Assembly: GCF_013002715.1 (NCBI RefSeq)
Contig: NZ_JABENB010000002.1
Span: 62,001 to 126,000 of the forward strand
Source: Flexivirga aerilata
Lineage (GTDB): Bacteria > Actinomycetota > Actinomycetes > Actinomycetales > Dermatophilaceae
Direction of reading: 5' to 3'
Length of the DNA: 64,000 nt
The notes under the pieces: generated by a model
Told to the model about the DNA's origin: nothing
Databases searched by the model: none
The model's input: only the letters and a program-made list of their open reading frames with translations
Translations under genes and position numbers: made by a program
Shown: positions 10,097-19,086 of the stretch, piece by piece
Layout of the letters: the number at the start of each line of letters is the position of its first letter
Position numbering within the stretch: the stretch's first letter is position 1

Positions 10097-12060
10097 CCGT
10101 CCTTGGCCGCCGAGCGCCGGGTGGTCTGGTAGAGCACCGCGAGCAGCACGACGAACACCGCCATACCGATCCACTCCGACGCGTTCGCGAAGCTGTCGCC
10201 GACGACTGCGAGCGGTGCGTCGTTGCCGGTCGCGGCGATCAGGGCCGCGATGAGCACGCCCATGATGCTGTCGCCGACGATCAGACCGGTGGCCATCAGC
10301 ACCCCGAGTCGGCGTCCGTGCTCCGGGTCGCGCCGGCCGCGCATCCACCGGTTGTAGACGACACCGAGGATCGCACCGATCGGGATCAGCAGGGTGACCG
10401 ACATCGGCAGGTAGAGACCCATCCCGACCGCGAGCGGCGGCAGGCTCATCCGGGTGGTGCTGCGGGTGAGGATCTCGTCGACCACGATGGCCGCGGCACC
10501 GATGGCCGCGCCGAGACCGATCAGGCCCCAGTCGAGGCTGCCGCCGAGCACCCCCTTGGCCAGTGAGGTCATCAGCGACGCCTGCGGTGCGGCGAGTGCG
10601 TCGCCGCCGGCACCGGGCGCACCCTGGAAACCGAAGGCGGAGTTGAGCAGGTCGAGCACCGGCGCGATCACGATCGCGCCGAAGACGACGCCGACGACCA
10701 GCGCGACCTGCTGCTTCCACGGGGTCGCGCCGACGAGCTGGCCGGTCTTCAGGTCCTGCAGGTTGTCGTTGGAGATCGTCGCGACACCGAAGACCACGGC
10801 GGTCACGAACAGCACGTAGGCGACCACCGAGGTGACGTGTTGCGGCGTGCCGCCGCGGCCGTAGACCGCCACCATCAGCAGCGAGGCGAGCAGCACCACG
10901 AGGATGCCGACGCCGGAGATCGGGCTGTTCGAGGAGCCGATCAGACCGGCCATGTAACCGCAGACCGCCGCGATTACGGCGCTGATGATCAGCACGAAGA
11001 TCAGGCTGAGCAGGATGACGCCGAAGGTGCTGTGGAGCGTGGTGTCGGAGAGGAATGCCCACAGCAGCAGGCCGATCGGGATCAGCGCGGCGACGATGAC
11101 GCCGCCGACCACGGTGATCGGCAGATCCTGCTCGACGAGCTCGACCTGCTGGCCGGAGCGGCGGTTGCGGGTGGAGGCGATGGCCTGCGCGATGCCGCGC
11201 ACGATCGGGCCGATGATCTTCAGCAGCGTCCAGATCGCGGCGACCGCGATCGCGCCCGCGCCGACGAAGCGGACCTCGGTGCTGAAGGTGTTCGACACGA
11301 TGTCCTCGAGCGCCCCGCCGCCGAGGTGACCCGAGGTCTTCATCGGCACCAGCACGCCCCAGGAGATGACCAGGCCGACCAGCATCGCGATGGCGACCGT
11401 GAGACCGACCAGGTGACCGACACCGATCAGCGCCAGCGACAGGCTCGCGCTGATCGCGGTGCCGCCGTTGCCGACCCGGAACGCTGTCGACACCTCACTG
11501 CTGACCAGCTTCGTTGCCGCGAGTATGGCGAACCCGGCCGCTGCCACCGCACCCTTCACGATCGCCCACAGGCCCTGCCGGTTGCGCTCGGGGTCGGTGT
11601 CCTCGCCGCTGCCGACCTTCAGCACCTCGGCCGCGGCGACCCCCTCCGGGTAGGGGAGGTCGGAGTTGGTGACGAGGGCGCGGCGCAGCGGCACCGAATA
11701 CATCACGCCGAGGATGCCGCCGACGATGCACAAGGCGAGCGTCGTCCAGTAGTGGAAGCCGCTCCACCAGCCGATGATGACCAGACCGGGCAGCACGAAG
11801 ATGATCGCGCTCAGCGTGCCGGCCGCAGACGCGATGGTCTGCACGATGTTGTTCTCCTGGATGGTGCTGTTGCCGATGCGGTGCAGCAACGCCATCGAGA
11901 TGACCGCGGCCGGGATCGCCGTGGCGAACGTGATGCCGACCTTGAGGCCCAGGTAGACGTTGGCCGCGGTGAACACCAGCGTGATGACACCACCCAGGAT
12001 CACTCCGCGGATGGTGAGTTCGCGCGGTCCCGCGGTGGGTCGGACCGAGGTCTGGGCCAT
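10093..12060 (-). CDS. OPT-family oligopeptide/metal-chelate transporter
   Basis: A 655-residue polytopic membrane protein with many hydrophobic helices. The N-terminal segment TIRGVILGGVITLVFTAANVYLGLKVG and the LPYPEGVAAAEVLKVG segment are characteristic of the bacterial OPT family. Members carry oligopeptides or metal-siderophore complexes; the substrate here is unknown. A large cytoplasmic loop with RNRRSGQQVELVEQD lies mid-protein. The start at ATG 12060 (MAQTSVRP) precedes the first conserved segment; upstream codons are not conserved-looking. It is divergent from the LanC-like gene with a 111-base gap. Confidence 0.9.
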   Translation of the reverse strand: MAQTSVRPTAGPRELTIRGVILGGVITLVFTAANVYLGLKVGITFATAIPAAVISMALLHRIGNSTIQENNIVQTIASAAGTLSAIIFVLPGLVIIGWWSGFHYWTTLALCIVGGILGVMYSVPLRRALVTNSDLPYPEGVAAAEVLKVGSGEDTDPERNRQGLWAIVKGAVAAAGFAILAATKLVSSEVSTAFRVGNGGTAISASLSLALIGVGHLVGLTVAIAMLVGLVISWGVLVPMKTSGHLGGGALEDIVSNTFSTEVRFVGAGAIAVAAIWTLLKIIGPIVRGIAQAIASTRNRRSGQQVELVEQDLPITVVGGVIVAALIPIGLLLWAFLSDTTLHSTFGVILLSLIFVLIISAVIAAVCGYMAGLIGSSNSPISGVGILVVLLASLLMVAVYGRGGTPQHVTSVVAYVLFVTAVVFGVATISNDNLQDLKTGQLVGATPWKQQVALVVGVVFGAIVIAPVLDLLNSAFGFQGAPGAGGDALAAPQASLMTSLAKGVLGGSLDWGLIGLGAAIGAAAIVVDEILTRSTTRMSLPPLAVGMGLYLPMSVTLLIPIGAILGVVYNRWMRGRRDPEHGRRLGVLMATGLIVGDSIMGVLIAALIAATGNDAPLAVVGDSFANASEWIGMAVFVVLLAVLYQTTRRSAAKDG

Positions 12061-12159
12061 AGGGGTGGTGCTCGCTTTCAAAGGTCCGAGGTGAGGACGA
12101 CCCATCGACGGTACTAGGGCGCCGGAGCGACGCCGCACCAGGTGCGCGTGTCGTCCGGT

Positions 12160-12165
12160 TACGGT
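12160..12165 (+). promoter_or_regulatory. Putative -10 element of the LanC-like gene
   Basis: TACGGT lies 6 bases before GTG 12172, with no Shine-Dalgarno nearby. This supports GTG 12172 as a leaderless start over the upstream GTG 12142. Confidence 0.4.
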
Positions 12166-12171
12166 CAGAGA

Positions 12172-13338
12172 GTGCCCGCACCCCGATCCGAGGACCTTGC
12201 CCGAGCGGCTGCCGATTGGCTGGTGGCGCACCCCGGCGACGCCGACGATCCGTCGCTCTACCACGGGCGGGCGGGAGTGGCGATCGCGTTGCGGGAGGCG
12301 GCGGCGCACTTCGGCGACGGGAGGTATGAGGCAGCGGCGCTGCGGGTCGGTGCGACGCTCGCCGACGAGGTCGACGCCGTGGAGGACAGCTCCCTCTACT
12401 TCGGGTTGACCGGTATGGCGGTGGCCCTTCACGCCCTCGGTGACGACGCGTCGGCGCACCGCGCCCTCGCCCGTGTGCGCGAGCGCTTCGACGGGCTGCG
12501 CTGGAACGACATGTTCGAACTCCTGGTGGGCAACGCCGGGATCGCGCTCGGGGCGCTGCAGGTGGGCGACCTCGCGCTCGCCGAACTCGCGGTCGCGCCA
12601 TACCTCGAAACCGCGGACCCGACCGCACACGGCGTCAATTGGGCGGTCCGGCCGTCCCCGCCGCGGTCGCACCACGTCGCTCACGGGACGCTCGGCATCG
12701 TGCTGGCGCTGGCGCGAGTCGGAACGGCGACCGGCCGGGACGACCTGGTGGAGCTGGCGCTGGCCGGAGCCGCCGACGTGGTGGGCCGCGACGAGGCCGG
12801 ACCACGCGGCTTCCTCGTGCCGCACTCCGATCCGCCGCACCGGCCGGACATCATCGAGCGCTACAGCTACGGATGGTGCAACGGCCCGGCGGGCGACGCA
12901 CACGTCTTCCGGTTTCTCGGGCAGGTCACCGGCGACCCGTCCTGGCCGGCGCTCGCCGGTCGCTGCTGGGTGACCGTCACCGAGTCCGGTCTGCCGGATC
13001 GGGTCCGGCCCGGCTTCTGGGACAACAACGGTCGCTGCTGCGGGACGGCCGGAGTGCTCGCGCTGGCATGCGACCGACTCGTCGAGCTCGACGACGACCC
13101 GCGCTTCGCGGACCGCCTGGTCGCCGATCTCCGGGCCCGGGCGACGCTCGACCGCACCGGCGCCCGCTGGTCCAACCACGAGCACCGCAGCACCCCGAGC
13201 GAATTGGCACCACAGCCGGGATGGGCGATGGGCAACGCGGGCATCCTGCGAGAACTGTTGCGGTACATACGGATTCGCACTGGTCGCGGCCCGGTCGGGT
13301 ATGCCGTCGACTGGCCGGACCACCCGGCCGCCCGGTGA
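12172..13338 (+). CDS. Stand-alone LanC-like protein with CCG zinc motif
   Basis: A 388-residue protein with the repeated Gly-rich inner-helix motifs of the LanC alpha/alpha barrel: YHGRAGVAIAL, YFGLTGMAVAL, NAGIALG, AHGTLGIVLAL, WCNGPAGD, CCGTAGVLAL and GWAMGNAGIL. The three expected zinc ligands are Cys236 (in WCNG) and Cys289-Cys290 (in CCG). Ordinary LanC has Cys-His (CHG) at the last pair. An all-Cys site is known from ProcM-type lanthipeptide synthetases. The likely active-site His (AHG) is residue 171. No dehydratase, LanM/LanB or precursor peptide is visible nearby, so a thiol-addition role outside lanthipeptide synthesis is possible. GTG 12142 is an alternative start. Confidence 0.85.
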   Translation: MPAPRSEDLARAAADWLVAHPGDADDPSLYHGRAGVAIALREAAAHFGDGRYEAAALRVGATLADEVDAVEDSSLYFGLTGMAVALHALGDDASAHRALARVRERFDGLRWNDMFELLVGNAGIALGALQVGDLALAELAVAPYLETADPTAHGVNWAVRPSPPRSHHVAHGTLGIVLALARVGTATGRDDLVELALAGAADVVGRDEAGPRGFLVPHSDPPHRPDIIERYSYGWCNGPAGDAHVFRFLGQVTGDPSWPALAGRCWVTVTESGLPDRVRPGFWDNNGRCCGTAGVLALACDRLVELDDDPRFADRLVADLRARATLDRTGARWSNHEHRSTPSELAPQPGWAMGNAGILRELLRYIRIRTGRGPVGYAVDWPDHPAAR

Positions 13339-13348
13339 CGTCGCAGGT

Positions 13349-14554
13349 TCACCGCACCCAGACGAGCGCGTCCCCAACCAGGCGTTGGGCGTTGCCTGCG
13401 CCGCTTGGGGTGTTGAGCGGCCCGGATGCGGTGGCGAGCGTGGTCGAGCCGCCGCCGTCCAGGTTGACCGCGTCGACCAGGCCGAGCGACGTGGCGACCG
13501 CGGCCGATTCGTCGATCGTGGTGCCGACGCTACTTGCCATCCGCCCGTCGATCGTGACCAGGGCGATCTTGCCGTCCGCGGTGTGGCCGAAGATCGTGCG
13601 CGGGTTGCGGGCGAAGAAGCTGCCGGTGCCCGGAGGAGCCACCACCTCGCCGTCCGCGGTGAGACGGTAGCGCCCGTTGACACCGAAGGTCTTCCTGGTC
13701 AACGCGATGCGCTTGCCGAACGCGTCGGTCAGCGACTGGCTGAAGCTCAGGCAGGAGGTCGCGCCGGCCACCGTCTGCAGGGTCGTGGCGTCCGCGCCGG
13801 TTGCCTGCACGGCGGTCTGCCCGGGCGCGAGCGCGGTGCCACGGGTGGTCCAGTTGGTGCGGACCGTGCACCCGCGCTTGTCGAGCACCACCTCGGCGCC
13901 CGGCCCTGAGGGGGTCTGCGCCCCGAATTCCGTTGTGATCCAGTCGGTTTCCCCGGTTGCTGCCGGCGGGTGATCGACGGCGTCCAGGTCGAGCACGCCG
14001 CCGGTGCGGGTGTTGACCGCCCTGCCGGACCACTGCGTCCTGCCGAAGAGCATCCTGCCGGTCTGACCGTCGAAGACGACGTCCTGTTCGGCCGGGTCGG
14101 TGGTGGGTTCGGACAGCAGCTTGCCGCCATACAGTCCGAGGCCGACCGGGTCGCCCGGGTAGTCCTTGCTGGCGGTGAAGGTGAAGAACGAGGCGTTCGT
14201 GCCGACCAGGCCACCTGCGAAACCGACGAGATCAGAGACGGTTTCGGCGCGTGCGAGGTCAGGGCCATAGGTCGCCTCGAGTCGCCCCTTCGCCTTCGCC
14301 GGGTCGATCAGCACCTCGTTGACCACCCACGGCCCCTGATCGGTGGTGTTGATCTCGTCGGGGGAGGCGGGCGTCGTGCCGCGCACGATGCGGGTGCGGG
14401 TGATCCCCGCTGCCAGCGTCGTGGTCGTGCGGGTCTCGGACAGATTCGCGGCGCCGAGCGGCAGGTGTTCGGACGCGGCGTGTGAGGTCGGCACGGCGAT
14501 CGCGAGACCGAGCGCGGTGACGACGGTGGCGGCATACAGACGGCGACGGGTCAT
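13349..14554 (-). CDS. Secreted phosphodiester glycosidase (NAGPA-domain) family protein
   Basis: A 401-residue protein with a clear Sec signal peptide (MTRRRL, a hydrophobic core, and AXA-like cleavage near residue 26). The C-terminal half carries the phosphodiester glycosidase (NAGPA/exopolysaccharide) signature: NASFF near 140, RNPRTIFGHTADGKIALVTI near 330, and VDAVNLDGGGSTTL near 370. Such proteins are thought to act on cell-wall or exopolysaccharide phosphodiester linkages; the substrate here is not known. ATG 14554 was chosen because the signal peptide starts there; an in-frame upstream start at 14593 would add a Cys-rich segment that spoils it. It converges on the LanC-like gene with a 10-base gap. 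Confidence 0.85.
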   Translation of the reverse strand: MTRRRLYAATVVTALGLAIAVPTSHAASEHLPLGAANLSETRTTTTLAAGITRTRIVRGTTPASPDEINTTDQGPWVVNEVLIDPAKAKGRLEATYGPDLARAETVSDLVGFAGGLVGTNASFFTFTASKDYPGDPVGLGLYGGKLLSEPTTDPAEQDVVFDGQTGRMLFGRTQWSGRAVNTRTGGVLDLDAVDHPPAATGETDWITTEFGAQTPSGPGAEVVLDKRGCTVRTNWTTRGTALAPGQTAVQATGADATTLQTVAGATSCLSFSQSLTDAFGKRIALTRKTFGVNGRYRLTADGEVVAPPGTGSFFARNPRTIFGHTADGKIALVTIDGRMASSVGTTIDESAAVATSLGLVDAVNLDGGGSTTLATASGPLNTPSGAGNAQRLVGDALVWVR

Positions 14555-14628
14555 GAGATCGACGCTGCCGCAGGCGCGACACCGCGCGGGCAATCGCCGG
14601 GTGAACGGTGCGGGAAGAATCCCGTGCC

Positions 14629-16154
14629 TCAGGGCGCCGGGTCGCGCAGCTGGCGCTTGAGGATCTTGCCGGAGGCGTTGCGCGGGAGGTCGTCGACGAA
14701 GTCGATGCGCTTGGGCACCTTGAACGCCGCGAGCTGCGAGCGTGCGTGGTCGATCAGCGCGTCCGGGGTCACCGGCTCCTTGGCGACGACGAAGGCGGTG
14801 ACCGCTTCACCCCACTTGTCGTCGGGGGCCCCGACGACGGCGACCTCGGCGACCGCGGGATGGGTGTAGAGCGCGTCCTCGACCTCCCGGGACGCCACGA
14901 GCACCCCGCCGGTGTTGATCACGTCCTTGATGCGGTCGACCACGAACACGTAGCCGGCGGCGTCGCGGCGCACCAGGTCGCCGGAATGGAACCAGCCGCC
15001 GGCGAACGCGGCCGCCGACTCCTCGGGTTTGTCCCAGTAGCCGTCGCACAGTTGGGGTGAGCGGTAGACGATCTCGCCCTGTTCGCCGGGCGGCACGTCG
15101 TTGCCCTCGGTGTCGACGACGCGGGCTTCGACGAACAGCACCGGACGCCCGGCGCTGTCCGGACGATCCGCATGCTCCTCGGGGCGCAAAACCGTTGCGA
15201 GCGGCCCGATTTCGGATTGTCCGAAGCAGTTGTAGAACCCGAGGTCGGTGCCTTCGCCTGCAGCCGCTGCAGCACGGGGACGGGCATGATCGACGCGCCG
15301 TAATAGGCCTTCCGCAGCCTGCCGAGGCCCAGCTTCTCGAAGTCCGGGTGGTTGGCCAGGGCCACCCACAGCGTCGGGGCGGCGAAGAACGACCGGTGTC
15401 CGTCGTCGGACAGCCGGTGCAGGATGTCGGTCGGATCCGGCTTCTCCACGATCGTGCTGCTGCTGCCGACCATCAGCCCGGGCAGCACGAAGACGTGCAT
15501 CTGCGCCGAGTGGTAGAGCGGCATGACGTGCAGCGCCTCGTCGTCCTCGGCGAAGTCGAGCGCGGTGACGCAGCTGACGTATTCGCTGACCAGCGCGCGG
15601 TGCGTCATCACCGCGCCCTTCGGCGCCGAGGTGGTGCCGGACGTGTAGAGCAATTGCACCACGGTGTCGTCGCTGGACCCCGAAAATACCTGTGGTGTCT
15701 GCGGATCCGCCGCTCCGGCGAGCGCGACCTGCAGCAGCGAGCCGTCACCACGCAGCGGCACGACCACCTGCGGCGCGTGCTCCACGTCGGCCAGCCGGTC
15801 CCGCAACGCCGGATCCACCAGGACCGCGCTGCTGCCCGACTGGCTGAGCAGATAGTCGAGTTCGCGTGCGACCAGGCCGGAGTTGATCGGCACGTGCACC
15901 AGGCCCGCGCGCGAGCAGGCGAGGAAGCCCACGACATACAGATCCGAGTTGAGGCCGTATGACGCAACCCGCGATCCCGGCTCCAGCCCGAGACTCAGCA
16001 GGTGCGCCGCCGCCGCGTCGACCGCCCGGTCGAGCTTGACGTAACTCCACGTCCGGTCCTCGAAGCGCAGAGCGACCCGCTCGCCGAAGCGGCTCGCGGA
16101 TCGGCGGAGCACGTCGTCGACGGTGTTGCCGCGGGCGCTCTCCAGGTTGTCCAT
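14629..16154 (-). pseudogene. Acyl-CoA synthetase (AMP-forming ligase), frameshifted
   Basis: The ATG at 16154 opens a typical ANL ligase: the P-loop LLYTSGTTSAPKGAVMTH near residue 170, then PLYHSAQMH. The frame leaves the family sequence near 15246 (after LQRLQAKAP) and ends at 14919. The rest (DLGFYNCFGQSEIGPL, GWFHSGDLVRRD, the hinge VVDRIKDVINTGG, and the catalytic Lys in NASGKILKRQL) continues in another frame to TGA 14629-14631. Adding one G to the CCG-AC at about 15246 rejoins them to the expected roughly 509 residues. As read, the C-terminal catalytic domain is lost. It would activate a fatty or aromatic acid; its substrate is unknown. Confidence 0.85.
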
Positions 16155-16233
16155 GCCTCACCTCACCACGACCGGTGGCGTGGTGTCCGCAGTTGCCGCA
16201 GAGTCCAGTTCGATATGGCGCCGGATCGCTGGA

Positions 16234-16239
16234 TAACCT
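16234..16239 (+). promoter_or_regulatory. Putative guaB3 -10 element, leaderless start
   Basis: TAACCT lies 6 bases before GTG 16246, and no Shine-Dalgarno is present. Confidence 0.4.
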
Positions 16240-16245
16240 TGCGCG

Positions 16246-17367
16246 GTGACTGAGATCGAGATCGGCCGAGGCAAGCGCGGCCGCCGCGCATACTCCTTCG
16301 ACGACATCGCGATCGTGCCCTCGCGGCGCACCCGCGACCCCGAGGAGGTCTCGGTCGGCTGGCAGATCGACGCCTACCACTTCGACCTGCCGGTGGTGGC
16401 AGCGCCGATGGACTCGGTGATGAGCCCGCAGTCGGCGATCGAGCTGGGCAAGCTCGGCGGCCTGCCGGTGCTCGACCTCGAGGGCTTGTGGACCCGCTAC
16501 GAAAACCCGGAGCCGTTGCTGCGTGAGATCGCCGGCCTCGACCCGGCCGACGCCACCGCGCGCATGCAGGAGATCTATCAGGAGCCCATCCGCCCTGACC
16601 TGATCACGTTGCGGCTCAAGGAGATTCGCGATGCTGGTGTCACCGTCGCCGGCGCGCTCTCACCGCAGCGCACCCAGGAGCACTGGAAGACCGTCGTCGA
16701 CGCGGGCGTCGACCTCTTCGTCATCCGTGGCACCACGGTGTCGGCCGAGCACGTCAGCGGGCGCGCCGAGCCACTCAACCTCAAGCGCTTCATCTACGAG
16801 CTCGACGTGCCGGTCATCGTCGGCGGCGTCGCGACCTACACCGCCGCGCTGCACCTGATGCGCACCGGCGCGGCCGGCGTCCTCGTCGGCTTCGGCGGGG
16901 GAGCGGCGCACACGACCCGTCGAACCCTCGGCATCCACGCGCCGATGGCGTCCGCCGTCGCCGACGTCGCCGCCGCGCGCCGGGACTACATGGACGAGAC
17001 CGGCGGCCGCTACGTGCACGTGATCGCCGACGGCGGCATGGGCTTCTCCGGCGACATCGTCAAGGCCTTCGCCTGCGGCGCCGACGCCGTCATGCTCGGC
17101 GCCGCGCTGGCCCGCTCCAGCGACGCGCCCGGCGGAGGCTTCCACTGGGGCTCCGAAGCCCACCATGGCGACCTGCCGCGCGGCGAGCGCGTCGAGGTGC
17201 GCACGGTCGGCACCCTCCCAGAGATCCTCACCGGGCCCGGTCAGGGCGCCGACGGCACCACCAACCTGATCGGGGCACTGCGCCGGGCGATGGCCACCAC
17301 CGGCTACTCCGAGCTGAAGGAGTTCCAGCGGGTCGAGGTCGTCGTCGCGCCCTACCAGCGCAGTTGA
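16246..17367 (+). CDS. guaB3: GuaB3-family IMP dehydrogenase-related protein
   Basis: A 373-residue TIM-barrel protein of the IMPDH/GMP reductase superfamily without CBS domains. The family segments SFDDIAIVPSRRT, PVVAAPMDSVMS, GGVATYTAALHLM and ADGGMGFSGDIVKAFA are present. At the active-site loop, the usual G-x-S-x-C-T-T-R is replaced by GGGAAHTTR, so the nucleophilic Cys is not at its normal position. This is a real departure from GuaB in the same window. Cyanobacterial GuaB3 has been reported as a GMP reductase; whether that applies to this Cys-less form is open. Placement beside guaB, guaA and the choD-like gene is conserved in actinobacteria. Confidence 0.9.
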   Translation: MTEIEIGRGKRGRRAYSFDDIAIVPSRRTRDPEEVSVGWQIDAYHFDLPVVAAPMDSVMSPQSAIELGKLGGLPVLDLEGLWTRYENPEPLLREIAGLDPADATARMQEIYQEPIRPDLITLRLKEIRDAGVTVAGALSPQRTQEHWKTVVDAGVDLFVIRGTTVSAEHVSGRAEPLNLKRFIYELDVPVIVGGVATYTAALHLMRTGAAGVLVGFGGGAAHTTRRTLGIHAPMASAVADVAAARRDYMDETGGRYVHVIADGGMGFSGDIVKAFACGADAVMLGAALARSSDAPGGGFHWGSEAHHGDLPRGERVEVRTVGTLPEILTGPGQGADGTTNLIGALRRAMATTGYSELKEFQRVEVVVAPYQRS

Positions 17368-17444
17368 CGCCGCAAGTCGAGCCCTCCTCACGTGCCGAGA
17401 CATCCTAAATTTCGGCCAACTCTCCACATGTGAGCGCGGTCACC

Positions 17445-17458
17445 TTACTCTGGAGTAA
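17445..17458. promoter_or_regulatory. Inverted repeat over the aldehyde dehydrogenase start, with putative -10
   Basis: TTACTC-TG-GAGTAA is a perfect 6-bp dyad ending on the A of the ATG. TACTCT (17446-17451) would also serve as a -10 element for a leaderless mRNA, with a poor -35 (TCCACA, 17423-17428). The shape suits a TetR-type operator, but no regulator can be named. Confidence 0.45.
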
Positions 17459-19086
17459 TGACCGATCAGCTGCTTTCCGAGGACGCCCGCTCGACCAGCC
17501 AGCAGGAGCCGACGGCAAGCCCCCGGCCCAGTCCTGCCGACCACGCGATCGACCCGTTGCTCGCCACCCGGCTCGCCCGGCGGGCGTTGACCTCGGCCGA
17601 CGCGCCGACGGTCGACAGCGTGACGCCGTTCACCGGCGGTCTGCTCGCCACCCTGCCGGGGTCGGCCGTCGGCGACGTCGACCGCGCCTATGAGATCGCC
17701 CGTGCCGCGCAGAAGGGCTGGGCGGCCCGCCCCGTCAAGGAGCGCGCCGCGGTCCTGCTGCGCTACCACGACCTGATCCTGCAGCACCAGGACGAGCTGC
17801 TCGACCTGATCCAGCTGGAGTCGGGCAAGACCCGCCGTCACGCCTTCGACGAGATCCTCGACGTCGCCGGCGTATGCCGCCACTACGCGCGCCGCGCCGA
17901 GCACTACCTCAAGCCGCGCCGCCACCTCGGCGCCATACCCGTGCTGACCCAGTCGGTCGAGCTGCACCAGCCGCGCGGCGTCGTCGGCGTCGTCGGTCCC
18001 TGGAACTACCCGCTGTCGATGTCGATCACCGACGCGCTGCCCGCGCTGCTCGCCGGCAACGCGGTCGTCCTGCGACCCGACGAGAAGGCCTCGCTCACCG
18101 CTCTGCGCGCGATCGAGCTGCTCGACCAGGCCGGTCTGCCGGAGGGTCTGCTGCCGGTCGTGCTCGGCGCCGGCCGCACCATCGGCGAGGCCGTGCTCGA
18201 CCGGGCCGACTACGTGATGTACACCGGCTCGACCGCCACCGGCCGCATCGTCGCCGAGCGTGCCGCGGCCCGGCTCGTCGGCGCCTCCCTCGAGCTCGGC
18301 GGCAAGAACGCCATGTATGTCGCCGAGGACGCCAACCTGCGCCTCGCCGCGGAATGCGCTGTGCGCTCGTGCTTCTCGTCCGCCGGCCAGCTGTGCATCT
18401 CGATCGAGCGCCTGCTGCTGCACGAGAAGATCGCCGACAAATTCCTCAAACTCTTCCTGGCCAAGGTGGAGAAGATGAAGCTCGGCGCCGACCTCGCCTA
18501 CGGCAACGACATGGGCTCGCTGATCTCGCAGGCACAGCTCGACAAGGTGACCGAGCACGTCGAGGACGCCCGGGCCAAGGGAGCGAAGGTGCTGGCCGGT
18601 GGGCATGCCCGCCCGGAGCTCGGCCCCTACTTCTACGAGCCCACCGTGCTCGAAGGCGTCACCGAGGCGATGGACTGCCGGCGCGGCGAGACCTTCGGCC
18701 CGGTCGTCGCGGTCTACCGGGTCGCGGACGACGCCGAGGCGGTCGCGGCCGCCAACGACACCAACTACGGACTCAACGCCTCGGTGTGGACCCGCGACGT
18801 CAAGCGCGGCCGCCGGGTCGCCGAGCAGATCCGCTGCGGCACCGTGAACGTCAACGAGGGATTCGTGGCCGCCTGGGGCAGCAACGGTTCGCCGATGGGC
18901 GGCATGGGGGAGTCCGGCCTCGGCCGGCGGCACGGCTCGGAGGGCATCCTGAAATACACCGAGTCGCAGAACGTCACCGTGCAGCACGGGCCGGCGTTCG
19001 TCGTACCGCCCGGAGTGTCGGAGAAGCTCTGGGCGAAGTCGATGAGCAGTGGCCTTAAGATGATGAAGGGATTCCGCATCTCATGA
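17458..19086 (+). CDS. Succinic semialdehyde dehydrogenase-type aldehyde dehydrogenase
   Basis: A 542-residue NAD(P)-dependent aldehyde dehydrogenase. Visible features are the WNYPLSM cofactor segment near residue 182, the general-base Glu in LELGGKNAMYV near 279, and the catalytic Cys in SSAGQLCIS near 315. The C-terminus MGESGLGRRHG is typical. The sequence is closest in feel to the GabD2-type succinate-semialdehyde dehydrogenases of actinobacteria, but substrate assignment from sequence is tentative. The ATG of the next gene overlaps its TGA (ATGA), so it is co-translated with the GMC oxidase, suggesting both act in one catabolic route. Confidence 0.88.
   Translation: MTDQLLSEDARSTSQQEPTASPRPSPADHAIDPLLATRLARRALTSADAPTVDSVTPFTGGLLATLPGSAVGDVDRAYEIARAAQKGWAARPVKERAAVLLRYHDLILQHQDELLDLIQLESGKTRRHAFDEILDVAGVCRHYARRAEHYLKPRRHLGAIPVLTQSVELHQPRGVVGVVGPWNYPLSMSITDALPALLAGNAVVLRPDEKASLTALRAIELLDQAGLPEGLLPVVLGAGRTIGEAVLDRADYVMYTGSTATGRIVAERAAARLVGASLELGGKNAMYVAEDANLRLAAECAVRSCFSSAGQLCISIERLLLHEKIADKFLKLFLAKVEKMKLGADLAYGNDMGSLISQAQLDKVTEHVEDARAKGAKVLAGGHARPELGPYFYEPTVLEGVTEAMDCRRGETFGPVVAVYRVADDAEAVAAANDTNYGLNASVWTRDVKRGRRVAEQIRCGTVNVNEGFVAAWGSNGSPMGGMGESGLGRRHGSEGILKYTESQNVTVQHGPAFVVPPGVSEKLWAKSMSSGLKMMKGFRIS

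Noticed and set aside
10093..14554. Lanthipeptide biosynthetic cluster around the LanC-like gene
   Set aside because: No dehydratase, kinase/lyase, precursor peptide or dedicated ABC exporter occurs here; the OPT transporter and NAGPA protein are not typical members.
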